DNA of 64,000 bases from Micavibrio sp. UBA6145 (GTDB lineage Bacteria; Pseudomonadota; Alphaproteobacteria; Micavibrionales; UBA1664). The position numbers were made by a program, and so were the translations under genes. This document shows positions 18,508 through 28,266 of this stretch, piece by piece. The DNA is taken from contig DIUZ01000024.1 of assembly GCA_002423205.1 (NCBI GenBank), positions 179,834 to 243,833 on the forward strand, given 5' to 3'. Position 1 is the first letter of the stretch, and each line of letters opens with the position of its first letter. The notes below the pieces were generated by a model. It made no database searches. It saw only the letters and a list, made by a program, of their open reading frames with translations, and had not been told where the DNA came from.

Positions 18508-19110
18508 ATGAAACCTTTCCATCTTATGCCCTCTGAACTGCGGCCCGATAATTCCATGTTGGTCGTGGTGCATCCCCATAACAACGAATGCTGCGCCAAA
18601 ACCGGGCTTGGCACGTCCGAAACGGAAGCGGCGGTGGAGCGTATCGCCAGCATTATCCCGGCGTTCCGCAAGGCGGGCGTACCGGTGCGCATCTGCTTTG
18701 CCGCCGAACCGGGGGCAGATCCGCATCAGGCCTTTGGCGGCATTCATCCGAAAATAGCGGCCACGCTGGACCCGCGCGAGCCTACGTATCAGGCGTATCA
18801 TCCATCCGTGTTTGCTGTGCCGGAACTGCGCCAGGAAATGCGCAATACGTTTCGCAGGCATGCCATTCTTGCCGGGTTCAACCTGTCCGATTGTCTGGGC
18901 AAGTCGGCAATCATGGCACGCACGCATGCCGAAATGGGGCAGGACGTGACCATTTTGCGGGACGCCAGCGCGGACCGTTCAGATATCGCCATTGCCGAGA
19001 TGTACAACGATTGCGGCGGTGAATCGATGATGTCGCTGATGCGGCGCGCGCTGAATATCAGCATGGAATCGTCGCGCACGGTGATGCAGCGTCTTGGTAT
19101 CGTGTCTTAA
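18508..19110 (+). CDS. Isochorismatase-like cysteine hydrolase, altered active site
   Basis: A 200-residue protein of the isochorismatase/nicotinamidase fold. The catalytic Cys region is recognisable as GFNLSDCLGKSAIMARTHAEMGQDVTILRDASAD. The N-terminal strand that normally carries the catalytic Asp (I-D-x-Q) reads VVVHPHNNEC, so the Asp appears replaced by His. Either the chemistry differs or the protein is no longer an enzyme. It stands alone on the plus strand and abuts the convergent yejE with no gap. The start at 18508 is the first ATG in frame with the fold. Confidence 0.78.
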   Translation: MKPFHLMPSELRPDNSMLVVVHPHNNECCAKTGLGTSETEAAVERIASIIPAFRKAGVPVRICFAAEPGADPHQAFGGIHPKIAATLDPREPTYQAYHPSVFAVPELRQEMRNTFRRHAILAGFNLSDCLGKSAIMARTHAEMGQDVTILRDASADRSDIAIAEMYNDCGGESMMSLMRRALNISMESSRTVMQRLGIVS

Positions 19111-20139
19111 TTAAAGCGCGGTTTTTCTGGGGTCGAAAGCGTCGCGCACGGCTTCACCGACGAAGGTCAGCAACGTCAGCATCACGGCAATCGACATAAA
19201 CGCGGTAATGCCAAGCCACGGTGCCTGCAGGTTGTTTTTGCCCTGTTCCAGCAGCTCGCCCAGAGACGGCGAGCCGGGCGGCAGGCCGAAGCCAAGAAAA
19301 TCCAGAGAAGTCAGCACCGTGATAGACCCGGTCAGGACGAACGGCATCATGGTCAGCGTGGCGACCATGGCGTTGGGCAGGACGTGTTTGTACATGATGA
19401 CGCGGTTGGATACGCCCAGTGCACGCGCGGCGCGCACGTAATCAAAGTTGCGGGCACGAAGGAATTCGGCACGCACGACATCGATCAGCGTGGTCCATGC
19501 GAATAAAAGCATAATGCCCAGCAGGCTCCAGAAGCCCGGCGTGATGATGGATGCCATGATGATCAGGATGAACAGCACGGGAAGGCCGGACCAGATTTCG
19601 ATGAAACGCTGCATGATCAGGTCGGTGCGTCCGCCGAAGTAACCCTGCACCCCGCCGGCCATGACGCCGACCACAGATGACAGAATAGTCAGGACCAGAC
19701 CGAACAGGATCGAGATGCGAAAACCGTACAGAACGCGCGCAAACACATCGCGGCCCTGGTCGTCGGTACCGAACCAGTTTTCACGGTCGGGGGCGCTGGG
19801 CGCGGGTTTCGGGTTGGTGAAATTGATGGTGTCATAGTGGTAACGCACCGGCGGCCAGATCATCCATCCATCGCCCTTGGCGATCAGGTCGCGGACATAG
19901 GTGTCGCGGTAATCAGCCTCGGTATCGAAATCACCGCCCAGGGTTTTTTCCGGGATCATCTGGAAGACGGGGGCGTAATAATGCCCGTCGAATTTCAGGA
20001 TGATGGGTTTGTCATTGGCGATGAATTCCGCACCGAGCGACAGGAAAAACACGAACGCAAACACGATCAGGCTGTAAAAGCCGCGTTTATTGGCGCGAAA
20101 TTGTTGCAGCCGGCGGCGGGTAAGGGGGGACAGGTTCAT
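19111..20139 (-). CDS. yejE: Yej-type peptide importer permease
   Basis: A 342-residue inner-membrane permease of the dipeptide/oligopeptide ABC class. An N-terminal membrane segment ([17 protein letters not shown]) is followed by a periplasmic loop containing [19 protein letters not shown], then the binding-protein-dependent transport domain. The [20 protein letters not shown] block is the EAA loop that contacts the ATPase. It overlaps yejB by four bases (ATGA). The partner ATPase is yejF at 10570-12195. Confidence 0.92.
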   Translation of the reverse strand: MNLSPLTRRRLQQFRANKRGFYSLIVFAFVFFLSLGAEFIANDKPIILKFDGHYYAPVFQMIPEKTLGGDFDTEADYRDTYVRDLIAKGDGWMIWPPVRYHYDTINFTNPKPAPSAPDRENWFGTDDQGRDVFARVLYGFRISILFGLVLTILSSVVGVMAGGVQGYFGGRTDLIMQRFIEIWSGLPVLFILIIMASIITPGFWSLLGIMLLFAWTTLIDVVRAEFLRARNFDYVRAARALGVSNRVIMYKHVLPNAMVATLTMMPFVLTGSITVLTSLDFLGFGLPPGSPSLGELLEQGKNNLQAPWLGITAFMSIAVMLTLLTFVGEAVRDAFDPRKTAL

Positions 20140-21257
20140 GATGTCCTCGTATTAAAATCAATGCGCGGGTCGACCAGAACATAGGTGATGTCAGAGAGGA
20201 TTTTGAGCAGCAGGCCCATCAGCGTGAAGATGTAGAGCGTGCCGAACATCACCGGGTAGTCGCGGTTGATGGTCGATTCAAAACCGAGCAGACCCATACC
20301 GTCGAGGGAGAAAATGACCTCGATCAGCAACGATCCTGTGAAGAAGATTGCCATGAACGCACCGGGGAAACCGGCGATGACGATCAGCATGGCGTTGCGG
20401 AAGACATGTTTATACAGCACGCGGCGTTCGGACAGGCCCTTGGCGCGGGCGGTCAGGACATATTGTTTGCCCAGTTCGTCGATGAACGAATTTTTGGTGA
20501 GCATGGTCAGGCCGGCGAAGCCGGAGATGACGAGGGCCATGACAGGCAGGGTGATGTGCCACAGATAATCAATGATCTGACGCCACCACGGGAAATCGCC
20601 CCAGCCGTCAGATGTAAGGCCGCGTAATGGGAACCAGTCGAAGTAGCGGCCCCCGGCAAACAGGATGATGAGCAGGATAGCGAACAGGAAGCTGGGTACG
20701 GCGTAGCCCACGAAGATGGCACCCGACGACCAGACGTCGAACTGGCTGCCGTCCTTGACTGCTTTGCGGATGCCAAGCGGGATGGAGATGAGGTAGATCA
20801 GCAGCGTCGACCACAGGCCGAGCGATATGGATACGGGCATTTTCTCAAAAATCAGCTGGGTCACGCCGACATCGCGGTAATAGCTCTGCCCGAAATCGAA
20901 TTTCAGGTAGTTTTTGACCATCAGCCAGAAACGTTCATGCACCGGCTTATCGAAGCCGAATTGTTTTTCAAGCTGCGCGATAAAGGCGGGGTCCAGCCCC
21001 TGTGCGCCGCGGTATTTGCCGGATGATCCGCCGCCACCGGCATGTCCTGGTTCGGGGGCCATGCCCTGGGCGGTGTCGCCGCCATTGCCGGAGAAACGCG
21101 CGGTGGCATCCGTCGACAGGCCTTGGACCTTGGCGATCATCTGTTCCACCGGACCGCCGGGCGCGGCCTGAACAATCGCGAAGTTGAGCAGCATGATCCC
21201 GAACAATGTCGGGATGATCAGCAGAAGACGGCGCAGTATGTAGGCGGATATGTTCAT
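20136..21257 (-). CDS. yejB: Yej-type peptide importer permease
   Basis: A 373-residue permease that pairs with YejE. It begins [20 protein letters not shown], the usual first membrane helix of this class, and has the C-terminal EAA loop [21 protein letters not shown] Gly-rich loop (residues about 75-90, [14 protein letters not shown]) lies between the first helix and the core, as in other YejB proteins. The start at 21257 overlaps the upstream phosphatase stop by four bases; a longer in-frame start would only extend into that gene. Confidence 0.92.
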   Translation of the reverse strand: MNISAYILRRLLLIIPTLFGIMLLNFAIVQAAPGGPVEQMIAKVQGLSTDATARFSGNGGDTAQGMAPEPGHAGGGGSSGKYRGAQGLDPAFIAQLEKQFGFDKPVHERFWLMVKNYLKFDFGQSYYRDVGVTQLIFEKMPVSISLGLWSTLLIYLISIPLGIRKAVKDGSQFDVWSSGAIFVGYAVPSFLFAILLIILFAGGRYFDWFPLRGLTSDGWGDFPWWRQIIDYLWHITLPVMALVISGFAGLTMLTKNSFIDELGKQYVLTARAKGLSERRVLYKHVFRNAMLIVIAGFPGAFMAIFFTGSLLIEVIFSLDGMGLLGFESTINRDYPVMFGTLYIFTLMGLLLKILSDITYVLVDPRIDFNTRTS

Positions 21258-21877
21258 GCGGGCGGTTTCACGTTCCAATGGCTGATCATCCACAAACCGC
21301 CGGACCCTTCCATGACGGACACGCAACCGGTGCCCATCTTGCGGTTGGGGCCAATGACGTCTTCGGCGTTGTTGGCCAGAAGCGGGGCAAAGCGCGCCAC
21401 GCCGTTGGATGTGACGACCAACACGGTTTTATCGTCGTAAGCCTTTTCGCAATGCGCGGCGAAGTCGAACCAGCGTTTGCGCAACACGTCCGGCTGCGGC
21501 GACCATTCGCGCGGCATGACGTTGTTGCTTTCCCATTGGCCGAAGCTGGCGGCACCGATGCGGGCGACGATCTCGGGGTCGGTTTTGTTTTCATCCGGTC
21601 CATGGTCGATTTCGTCGAACATATCGCTCTGATGGATCGCGCGGGTAACGCCCAGTTGTGCGATAACACCCTGCGCCGTTTCAATCGTGCGCTTCAGACG
21701 CGATGTATACACGATATCGGGCAGAAGATTATTGTCCTTGAGGTATTTGCCAAGGCGCGTGGCCTGCGCATGGCCGGTTTCGACCAGCGGCAAATCGGTG
21801 GGGGCACCCACGCGGCGCGGTGTTTCATCAGGTTTGAACGTGTTGCCGTGACGGGCAATGAGAAGGCGGACGGTCAT
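21254..21877 (-). CDS. Histidine phosphatase superfamily protein
   Basis: A 207-residue member of the phosphoglycerate-mutase-like family. The N-terminal [10 protein letters not shown] carries the RHG catalytic motif with the phospho-accepting His. [10 protein letters not shown] is the second conserved Arg block, and VTSNGVARF replaces the usual V-x-H-G motif with S-N-G, so one catalytic His may be missing. It overlaps kdsB upstream and yejB downstream by four bases each. The placement suggests coupling with LPS or importer expression, but the substrate is unknown. Confidence 0.85.
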   Translation of the reverse strand: MTVRLLIARHGNTFKPDETPRRVGAPTDLPLVETGHAQATRLGKYLKDNNLLPDIVYTSRLKRTIETAQGVIAQLGVTRAIHQSDMFDEIDHGPDENKTDPEIVARIGAASFGQWESNNVMPREWSPQPDVLRKRWFDFAAHCEKAYDDKTVLVVTSNGVARFAPLLANNAEDVIGPNRKMGTGCVSVMEGSGGLWMISHWNVKPPA

Positions 21878-22668
21878 GCGGCAAGCAACCTTTTTGCGCG
21901 TTCAAGATCTTCAGGGGAATCGATGCCGGAATGGATCAGCGTGCCTGGGTCGATGGTCACACACTGGATGGGGATGCCGTTTTCAAGGAAGCGCAGCTGT
22001 TCCAGGCCTTCGAGTTCTTCATACACACCGGCTTTGGTATTGGTGAAACGTTCAAGCGCGCTGAGCTGGTATCCATACAGGCCCAGATGCTGATACACGG
22101 GCGAGAAGGGTGATTGTTCGCGCAGGTCTTTTTCCTTGCGGATGCCGGGGATGATGTTTTTTGAAAACCACAAGGCGCGGCTTTGCTGGCTGACGGCGAC
22201 GGTGGTGCCGGAAAACGGCGTGGTTTTTTTGGATTCCCGCAGATTGTCGAGTTCTTCCCATTTCAGGCGTTTGACCGGCGTGGCCACGCGCGTGGCCGGG
22301 TGGGTCCAGAATTCGTTCAGTACGCCCTTGATGGCGCTGACGGGCATAAGCGGTGCGTCACCCTGTAGGTTGATGACAACGTCATCAGATTTCATGCCCA
22401 GCTGATCAGCGGCGGCGATGACACGGTCGGAGCCGGTCGCGCAATCCGCCGAGGTCATCAGGACGGTAAAATTTTTGGACTGGCAGAACGATGCAATACG
22501 TTCGTCGTCGGTGGCAATCGCCACGCGCACATCCGGGTCGTTGCCGACGGCTTCCAGCGCCTTGGCATGCACGTGTTCGATCATCGCCTTGTCACCCAGC
22601 ATGGCCAGCGGCTTGCCGGGAAAGCGGGTCGACCCGAAACGGGCGGGGATGATAATGCTGATGCTCAT
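21874..22668 (-). CDS. kdsB: CMP-KDO synthetase
   Basis: A 264-residue 3-deoxy-manno-octulosonate cytidylyltransferase that activates KDO for lipid A core assembly. The N-terminal IIPARFGSTRFPGKPL is the CTP-binding signature, and VINLQGDAPLMP holds the metal-binding Asp. It lies between yejA and the phosphatase/yejB genes on one transcript, an unusual address for kdsB. The protein is normal in length. Confidence 0.95.
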   Translation of the reverse strand: MSISIIIPARFGSTRFPGKPLAMLGDKAMIEHVHAKALEAVGNDPDVRVAIATDDERIASFCQSKNFTVLMTSADCATGSDRVIAAADQLGMKSDDVVINLQGDAPLMPVSAIKGVLNEFWTHPATRVATPVKRLKWEELDNLRESKKTTPFSGTTVAVSQQSRALWFSKNIIPGIRKEKDLREQSPFSPVYQHLGLYGYQLSALERFTNTKAGVYEELEGLEQLRFLENGIPIQCVTIDPGTLIHSGIDSPEDLERAKRLLAA

Positions 22669-22737
22669 GGGCAGAAGTTTAATGGTATCAGCGGCTTATG
22701 GAAGCCCTTATTTGGCGGTTTTTGTCTTCGCCCGCCG

Positions 22738-24537
22738 CTATTGTTTTGGTTGCTTTGCCCACCATGTGTCAGCAATGCCCAGATCATACGGGGCCTGCAC
22801 TTTCGGGCGTTCGAAGTTTGCCCAGTGCGCGACGCGCCATGTGTCGGCATACCATTGCGGCACGACGTAATAATTCCACAACAGGACACGGTCCATTGCC
22901 TTGACGGCGGCGGTCAGGTCTTCCTGTGTGTTGGCCTGTGTGATTTTGTTGATGAGCGCGTCGACGACCGGGTTTTTGATGCCGATAAGGTTGCGGGAAC
23001 CGGGGGCGTCAGCCTTTTCCGAACCCCAGAATTCACGCTGTTCATTGCCGGGCGAGAGCGACTGGCCGAAGCCGGAAACCGTCATGTCGAAATCAAAATC
23101 ATTCATGCGCGCGACGGTTTGCGACGTGTCGATGATGCGGAACGTGGCTTCGACGCCGATGCGTTTGAGATTGCGGATATAGGGCAGTACCCAGCGTTCG
23201 AATTCCGGCTGGTTCTCAATGATCTCGAACGACAGGCGCACGCCGTCCTTGGCACGGACGCCGTCGGTGCCGACTTTCCAGCCGGCATCATCCAAAATTT
23301 TCATCGCGGTGCGCAGATTGGCGCGGGCATCGCCCGATCCGTCAGTGACAGGGTTTTTAAATTCCTGCGTGAAAACTTCCGGGGGAAGTTTGTCTTTGAA
23401 TTCGTTCAGGATTGCCAGTTCCTTGCCCGTGGGAAGGCCGGTTGCGGCGTAGAACGAGTTGGTGAAATAGGAATAGCTGCGCTTATACGCGCCGTGGGCC
23501 ATGGCCTTGTTACCCCATTCGAAATCGAAGGCGTATTGCATGGCCTTGCGCACGGCGATGTCCTTAAACACAGGGCGGCGGGTATTCATGACGAAACCCT
23601 GCATGCCTGCGGGCAGGCCGTTTTTAATTTCTTCCTTAACGATGCGGCCGTCCTTCACGGGCGGCGCGTCGTATCCGGTGGCCCAGACCTTGGCGATGTT
23701 TTCCTGGCGCACGTCATAGCGGCCGGCGAAGAATGCTTCCACCACCACGGTGGTGTCGCGGTAATAGTCGATGACAAGACGGTCGAAATTATAACGGCCC
23801 TTGTTGACGGGCAGGTTTTCACCCCACCAGTTTTTGACGCGTTCAAACGTGATGGAATGGCCGGGGTCGATGGTGGCGACCTTGTAGGGGCCAGCGCCAA
23901 TCGGGCGTTCAAGCGTGGTTTTTGTAAAGTCGCGCTTGTCCCAGTAATGTTTGGGCAGCACCGGCAACTGGCCGACGATCAGAGGCAATTCGCGGTTGCC
24001 CGCCTTTTTGAATTTGAATGTAACGCGGGTGGGGCTTTCGGCGGTGGCGCTTGCAACTTCGCTGTAATACGACGCGTAAAAGGGTGCGCCTTTTTCCATC
24101 AGCGTGTTGAACGACCACACGACATCCGCGGCGGTGACGGGTTTGCCATCTTCCCACACGGGATTTTTGCGCAGGTTAAAGGTGACGTAAGACCGGTCTT
24201 CCGGCATCTCGACGCTTTCGGCCAGAAAACCGTATTCGGCAAACGCCTCGTCAGATGATGATGTCATCAGGGTCGGGTAAATCATGCCGACATTCGCGGC
24301 GGGTACGCCCTTGACCAGAAACGGGTTCATCGAGTCATACGTGCCGATGGCGGACAGGCGCAGCGTGCCGCCCTTGGGGGCATCGGGATTCACGTATTCA
24401 AAATGTTTGAAATCAGCGGGGTATTTGAGGCTTCCGTAAATGGCCAGACCATGAACCGGGTTGGCGGCGAAAGCGGAAAGGGGGCAAAGCAAAGCGGCAG
24501 TTAGCAATAAAGCGCGCAATGAGAAAAGGCTGGGCAT
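22738..24537 (-). CDS. yejA: Yej-type periplasmic peptide-binding protein
   Basis: A 599-residue extracellular solute-binding protein, family 5. It has a clear Sec signal peptide (LRALLLTAALLCPLSAFA, cleavage near residue 24). The mature part starts with VHGLAIYGSLKYPADFKHFEYVNP, as in YejA. It would deliver oligopeptides to YejB/YejE with YejF as ATPase; in E. coli this system also takes up microcin C. It heads the yejA-kdsB-phosphatase-yejB-yejE transcript. A 34-base gap separates it from the divergent phosphatase gene. Confidence 0.93.
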   Translation of the reverse strand: MPSLFSLRALLLTAALLCPLSAFAANPVHGLAIYGSLKYPADFKHFEYVNPDAPKGGTLRLSAIGTYDSMNPFLVKGVPAANVGMIYPTLMTSSSDEAFAEYGFLAESVEMPEDRSYVTFNLRKNPVWEDGKPVTAADVVWSFNTLMEKGAPFYASYYSEVASATAESPTRVTFKFKKAGNRELPLIVGQLPVLPKHYWDKRDFTKTTLERPIGAGPYKVATIDPGHSITFERVKNWWGENLPVNKGRYNFDRLVIDYYRDTTVVVEAFFAGRYDVRQENIAKVWATGYDAPPVKDGRIVKEEIKNGLPAGMQGFVMNTRRPVFKDIAVRKAMQYAFDFEWGNKAMAHGAYKRSYSYFTNSFYAATGLPTGKELAILNEFKDKLPPEVFTQEFKNPVTDGSGDARANLRTAMKILDDAGWKVGTDGVRAKDGVRLSFEIIENQPEFERWVLPYIRNLKRIGVEATFRIIDTSQTVARMNDFDFDMTVSGFGQSLSPGNEQREFWGSEKADAPGSRNLIGIKNPVVDALINKITQANTQEDLTAAVKAMDRVLLWNYYVVPQWYADTWRVAHWANFERPKVQAPYDLGIADTWWAKQPKQ

Positions 24538-24571
24538 GGAACCTCATGTAAAAGAGAGTTAGACTATAGCC

Positions 24572-25006
24572 ATGAAAATCCTGTTTGTCTGCACCGGCAA
24601 TATCTGCAGATCCCCCACCGCGCACGCGGTTTTGCGCCATCTGGCGGCGGAATCAGGCGCGGATGTTTATGTCGAATCCGCAGGCACCCATGCGTATCAT
24701 GTGGGGCATGGGTCCGATCCGCGTTCGGTCGCGGCGGCCAGATTGCGCGGCTACGACATGTCGGATATCCGCGCACGGCAGGTGACGTTCGGCGATTTTG
24801 AAGATTTCGACCTTATCCTTGCGATGGACGCGGGGCATAAGCAGATTTTGGAAAAAGCCGCGCCCAAGGCGCTGCACCACAAGATCAAAATGTTCGACGA
24901 TATCGATGTTGGTGATCCGTATTACGGATCAGGCGACGGGTTTGAGCGCGTGCTCGACCAGATCGAGGTCGCGTGCAGGCGGTGGCTTACCAATATTCGT
25001 ATATAA
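24572..25006 (+). CDS. Low-molecular-weight protein tyrosine phosphatase
   Basis: A 144-residue phosphatase with the N-terminal P-loop CTGNICRS (Cys-7 to Ser-14) and the general-acid Asp in VGDPYYG near residue 113. Enzymes of this type act on tyrosine kinases of exopolysaccharide export or on arsenate; nothing nearby points to either. The ATG at 24572 is the only reasonable start. It is transcribed divergently from yejA. Confidence 0.93.
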   Translation: MKILFVCTGNICRSPTAHAVLRHLAAESGADVYVESAGTHAYHVGHGSDPRSVAAARLRGYDMSDIRARQVTFGDFEDFDLILAMDAGHKQILEKAAPKALHHKIKMFDDIDVGDPYYGSGDGFERVLDQIEVACRRWLTNIRI

Positions 25007-25176
25007 AAGCACAGCTTAGACAGATGGCTTACACAAAATCGCTGGGTTGATGACGTAATTTGTGGTCTTAACCCGTTCTCGATTTTTTCCGACACTGTGG
25101 TGTAGCCGGACATGGAATAACCGGCACCGTAAAGCTAGATTTGGACACTGGGTTGTTGTGTCTCTAGGTGGCTTGA

Positions 25177-25719
25177 TCAGATACGAAAATTGGCAGTGAT
25201 TGTTGGAAAATGACGGGCCGTATTTGCGCTGACTGCAATATTGCCACTACTTGAAACGGGAAACTGTCCAGAGGCGATAGATGCATCCTTGCCCACATGT
25301 TCGACAATCCCCGCAATGCTTTTGGATTCTACGCCGTTGACGTCTTGCATGTGCGGGCCGATCTTAAATGTTTCAACTCGAACAATATCGCCGGGGTGGA
25401 GTGATGACACAATCGCGTCAACTGAAGGTTTGGGCGCAATCATTAGAGGGTTAGGCGTTTTGTGAACAAGAAGTTCACCGCACTCTTTTGTAATGACTAC
25501 AGGAGTGGGCATTTCCACAGACACATTTCGTAATCCTTTGCCTACGATTTGCGCCATTCTCCCTGTAACTGTACCCATGAGAACATCGGTAACAGTGCAG
25601 GTCTCCAGTGCGCGGCTTTGTTCTTGATAGATACGCGTATTGATCGCCGGTGCCGCCAATACACCGGCCGCGGCCGTCATTGCGGCTAAGGTGAAAGCTT
25701 CTTTTAAAAATCCACGCAT
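25177..25719 (-). CDS. Secreted protein of unknown function
   Basis: A 180-residue protein with a hydrophobic N-terminal segment (FTLAAMTAAAGVLAAPA) that looks like a signal peptide. The rest is rich in Val, Ile and Thr with two short Cys-containing segments (ETCTVTD and TKECGE), suggesting a beta-rich periplasmic fold with a possible disulfide. Its base composition is more AT-rich than its neighbours, and it sits alone between unrelated genes, so recent acquisition is possible. I recognise no family. Confidence 0.7.
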   Translation of the reverse strand: MRGFLKEAFTLAAMTAAAGVLAAPAINTRIYQEQSRALETCTVTDVLMGTVTGRMAQIVGKGLRNVSVEMPTPVVITKECGELLVHKTPNPLMIAPKPSVDAIVSSLHPGDIVRVETFKIGPHMQDVNGVESKSIAGIVEHVGKDASIASGQFPVSSSGNIAVSANTARHFPTITANFRI

Positions 25720-25751
25720 ACTTGGACTGTATCATTTTCCGTAAAATTGGT

Positions 25752-26597
25752 CTATATATTAAATCCGTGAATTAAACCAATGGGTTGTGGCTGTCCTTTA
25801 AGTACGGTTTTGAGCTTGTCGGGATCGATATGGTCGTTCAATGACACTTCATCCCAGTGGATGCCTTCGACGTTCCAGACAACATCACAGCCAAACGTGT
25901 TGGCACCGCCGACATCGGTCAGCAGGCCGTCGCCGATGGCGAGGATTTTTGATTTGTCTGGTTTGCCCAGTGTTTCCCATGCCTGGTCGTAGATCGGCCT
26001 GAACGGTTTGCCGAACCACACGACCCTGCCACCGGCGTTTTCGTAAGCTTCAGCGAGCGAACCGACGCAGAGATGCAGCGTGCCGCCATTGACGACGACG
26101 CGATCCGGGTTGCCGCAGATGAATGGAATATCGCGTGCATGCGCGGCTTTGAGCACGGCATCATACGTATCGCTTTGCGCGTTATAGGGGATGAGGGATG
26201 CGTAGATGAAATCGGCTTCATTGATGTCGTAGACGCGATTGATATCGAGATGTTCAAGCGCGGTCGGGTTTTCATCATCCCAGAATGTGTAGACATTTTG
26301 CCCGGCGTGATGCTGGGCCATGTAATCATGTGCGGCTTCACCGGATGTCATGATGTACTGGTAGGTATCAGCCGGAATACCAATGGGGTTCAGCACTTTT
26401 TCCACAACGCGCGATGCGCGGTTGGGCGAATTGGATAACAGAAGTGCGGTCTTGCCCTTTGATTGCAGGTAGCGCATGGCGTCGGCCGCGCCGGGATAGG
26501 CGTTGTTGCCGTCGTGCAGGACACCCCAGATATCGATCAGGAAAAAATCATACGCGTCGGTAAAATCGGCAATGCCTTTGAACAGTTTCGGGGTCAT
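25752..26597 (-). CDS. HAD-family class IIA hydrolase
   Basis: A 281-residue haloacid-dehalogenase-like phosphatase of the NagD-like group. Motif I is FFLIDIWGVLHDG, with the DxWG form typical of this subfamily. LLSNSPNRASRVV is motif II and AIGDGLLTDVGGAN is motif IV. It overlaps pyrD by four bases, so it is translated with it; a nucleotide or sugar phosphate substrate is plausible from the family but not shown. Confidence 0.88.
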   Translation of the reverse strand: MTPKLFKGIADFTDAYDFFLIDIWGVLHDGNNAYPGAADAMRYLQSKGKTALLLSNSPNRASRVVEKVLNPIGIPADTYQYIMTSGEAAHDYMAQHHAGQNVYTFWDDENPTALEHLDINRVYDINEADFIYASLIPYNAQSDTYDAVLKAAHARDIPFICGNPDRVVVNGGTLHLCVGSLAEAYENAGGRVVWFGKPFRPIYDQAWETLGKPDKSKILAIGDGLLTDVGGANTFGCDVVWNVEGIHWDEVSLNDHIDPDKLKTVLKGQPQPIGLIHGFNI

Positions 26598-27673
26598 TCT
26601 ACGTCCACGCCGACGGCGTCTTTGATGTTGTTGAATCCGTCGCGGGCCAGCAGGGCCGCGAGGTCGTGCTTGATTTTGCCGATCAGTGCCGGGCCTTCGA
26701 ACACGAGCGCGGAGTAAAGTTGCACCAGGGACGCGCCGCTGCGGATTTTTTCGTAGGCGTCGATACCGGATGAAATGCCGCCGACGCCGATGATCGGCAG
26801 TTTGCCGCCGGTCAGTTGATAGAATGTGCGGATGATGGCGGTGGATTTGTTGCGCACATGCGGGCCCGAAAGGCCGCCGGTCTCATCGCGGAACGGTTGG
26901 GGCAGGGATTCAGGGCGATCGGTGGTGGTGTTGGCCAGCACAAGGCCATCGACACCGGATTCAATGATGACGTTTGCGATGTCTTCGCATTCATCGTCGG
27001 CCAGATCGGGGGCGAGCTTGATAAACAACGGCGTGCTGCGTGCGCCTGCGCAAATCTGATCACGCTTTGCGACCAGCGCATCCAGAAGCGGCAGCAGGAT
27101 TTCGCGGCCCTGCAATGTGCGCAGGCCCGGCGTATTGGGCGACGAGATGTTGACGGCCAGGTAATCCGCCGTGAGCCCAAATTTTTCAATCAGGGTCAGG
27201 TAGTCGGCGGCGGGGTCTTTGGTGTCTTTGTTCTTGGCGATGTTGATGCCAACCACGGCGTCGGGTGTGGTGCCGTGCTTGCGGAAATGGTCGTAGCGGT
27301 CGGCGAAGACGTTCATGCCTTCGTTGCTCATGCCCATGCGGTTGATGACCGAGCGGCTGTGCGGGTCGCGGAACAGGCGCGGGCGCGGGTTGCCGTATTG
27401 GGGTTTGGGTGTTACCGAACCCGCCTCCATGAAACCAATGCCAAGGCGCTGGGCTTCGTCGATCACAAAGGCGTTCTTGTCGAACCCGGCGGATATGCCG
27501 ACGGGGTTAGAAAAATCCATGTCCAGTATGCTCTGGCGCAGACGCGCGTCGTGCGGCGTATGGTCGGCGGGCACCAGTTTCCATTTCAGGGCCTGCAGGG
27601 CGATCTTGTGTGCGTTTTCCGCGTCCATGCGGAAGAGAATGGGTCGAATGAGCGGATATAAATTCACGCTCAT
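26594..27673 (-). CDS. pyrD: Dihydroorotate dehydrogenase (quinone), class 2
   Basis: A 359-residue flavoenzyme that oxidises dihydroorotate to orotate in pyrimidine synthesis and passes electrons to quinone at the membrane. The N-terminal LYPLIRPILFRMDAENAHKIAL is the membrane-associating extension of class 2 enzymes. NISSPNTPGLRTLQ carries the catalytic Ser region, and GVGGISSG is an FMN phosphate loop. The start at 27673 gives MSVNLYPL and overlaps the pgsA stop by four bases. Confidence 0.95.
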   Translation of the reverse strand: MSVNLYPLIRPILFRMDAENAHKIALQALKWKLVPADHTPHDARLRQSILDMDFSNPVGISAGFDKNAFVIDEAQRLGIGFMEAGSVTPKPQYGNPRPRLFRDPHSRSVINRMGMSNEGMNVFADRYDHFRKHGTTPDAVVGINIAKNKDTKDPAADYLTLIEKFGLTADYLAVNISSPNTPGLRTLQGREILLPLLDALVAKRDQICAGARSTPLFIKLAPDLADDECEDIANVIIESGVDGLVLANTTTDRPESLPQPFRDETGGLSGPHVRNKSTAIIRTFYQLTGGKLPIIGVGGISSGIDAYEKIRSGASLVQLYSALVFEGPALIGKIKHDLAALLARDGFNNIKDAVGVDVE

Positions 27674-28251
27674 GGTTTTTTTTCGTCCATGGTCTTGATG
27701 ATGGCCAGACCCTTTTTCATGTAATCCCAGCCGGTGATGACGGTGAGCAGGGCGGCAATGCACAGGCCGATCTGGCCGATCAGCAGATTATGCGGGACCA
27801 GTTCCTCGCCATGTCCGCCCATGATCAGGAAACCCATGGCCACCATCTGGCTTGTGGTTTTCCATTTCGCCAGTTTGGAGACCGGCAGAATGATGCGGTG
27901 CGGACCCAGAAATTCCCGCAGGCCCGCGATGAGCATTTCGCGGCTCATGATCAGTACGGCGGGAATGGTCCAGAGGCCGGGCAGGCGGTCGAACGAGGCA
28001 AGGATGATCAGCATGGATGCGATCAGAAGTTTATCGGCAATCGGGTCGAGGAAACGGCCAAAGGCCGACATCATGTTCCAGCGCCGCGCGAGGTAGCCGT
28101 CAAAGAAATCGGTAATCCCGCCCAGAATGAACAATGCCAGCGCCGACCACAGGCTGACCTTGGTCTGCATGTAAAAAAGAATCATGACCACGGGAATCAC
28201 GGCAATGCGTGAGAGGGTCAGAATGTTGGGGATGTTCAAGAGCTTGCGCAT
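27670..28251 (-). CDS. pgsA: Phosphatidylglycerophosphate synthase
   Basis: A 193-residue integral membrane enzyme that makes phosphatidylglycerophosphate from CDP-diacylglycerol and glycerol 3-phosphate. The CDP-alcohol phosphatidyltransferase signature is complete: DG-x2-AR-x8-G-x3-D-x3-D, read here as DGYLARRWNMMSAFGRFLDP and then IAD. Several hydrophobic segments flank it. It is the first gene of pgsA-pyrD-HAD, all linked by four-base overlaps. Confidence 0.93.
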   Translation of the reverse strand: MRKLLNIPNILTLSRIAVIPVVMILFYMQTKVSLWSALALFILGGITDFFDGYLARRWNMMSAFGRFLDPIADKLLIASMLIILASFDRLPGLWTIPAVLIMSREMLIAGLREFLGPHRIILPVSKLAKWKTTSQMVAMGFLIMGGHGEELVPHNLLIGQIGLCIAALLTVITGWDYMKKGLAIIKTMDEKKP

Positions 28252-28266
28252 GCTTATCGTTTTAGG

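Noticed and set aside
22567..24258. Long plus-strand open frame (563 residues) opposite yejA
   Set aside because: YejA has a clear signal peptide and family match on the other strand; the plus frame has no recognisable features.
25007..25176. Possible tRNA or small RNA after the phosphatase gene
   Set aside because: A GCCGG/CCGGC inverted repeat (25105-25125) is present but no cloverleaf or T-run was seen.
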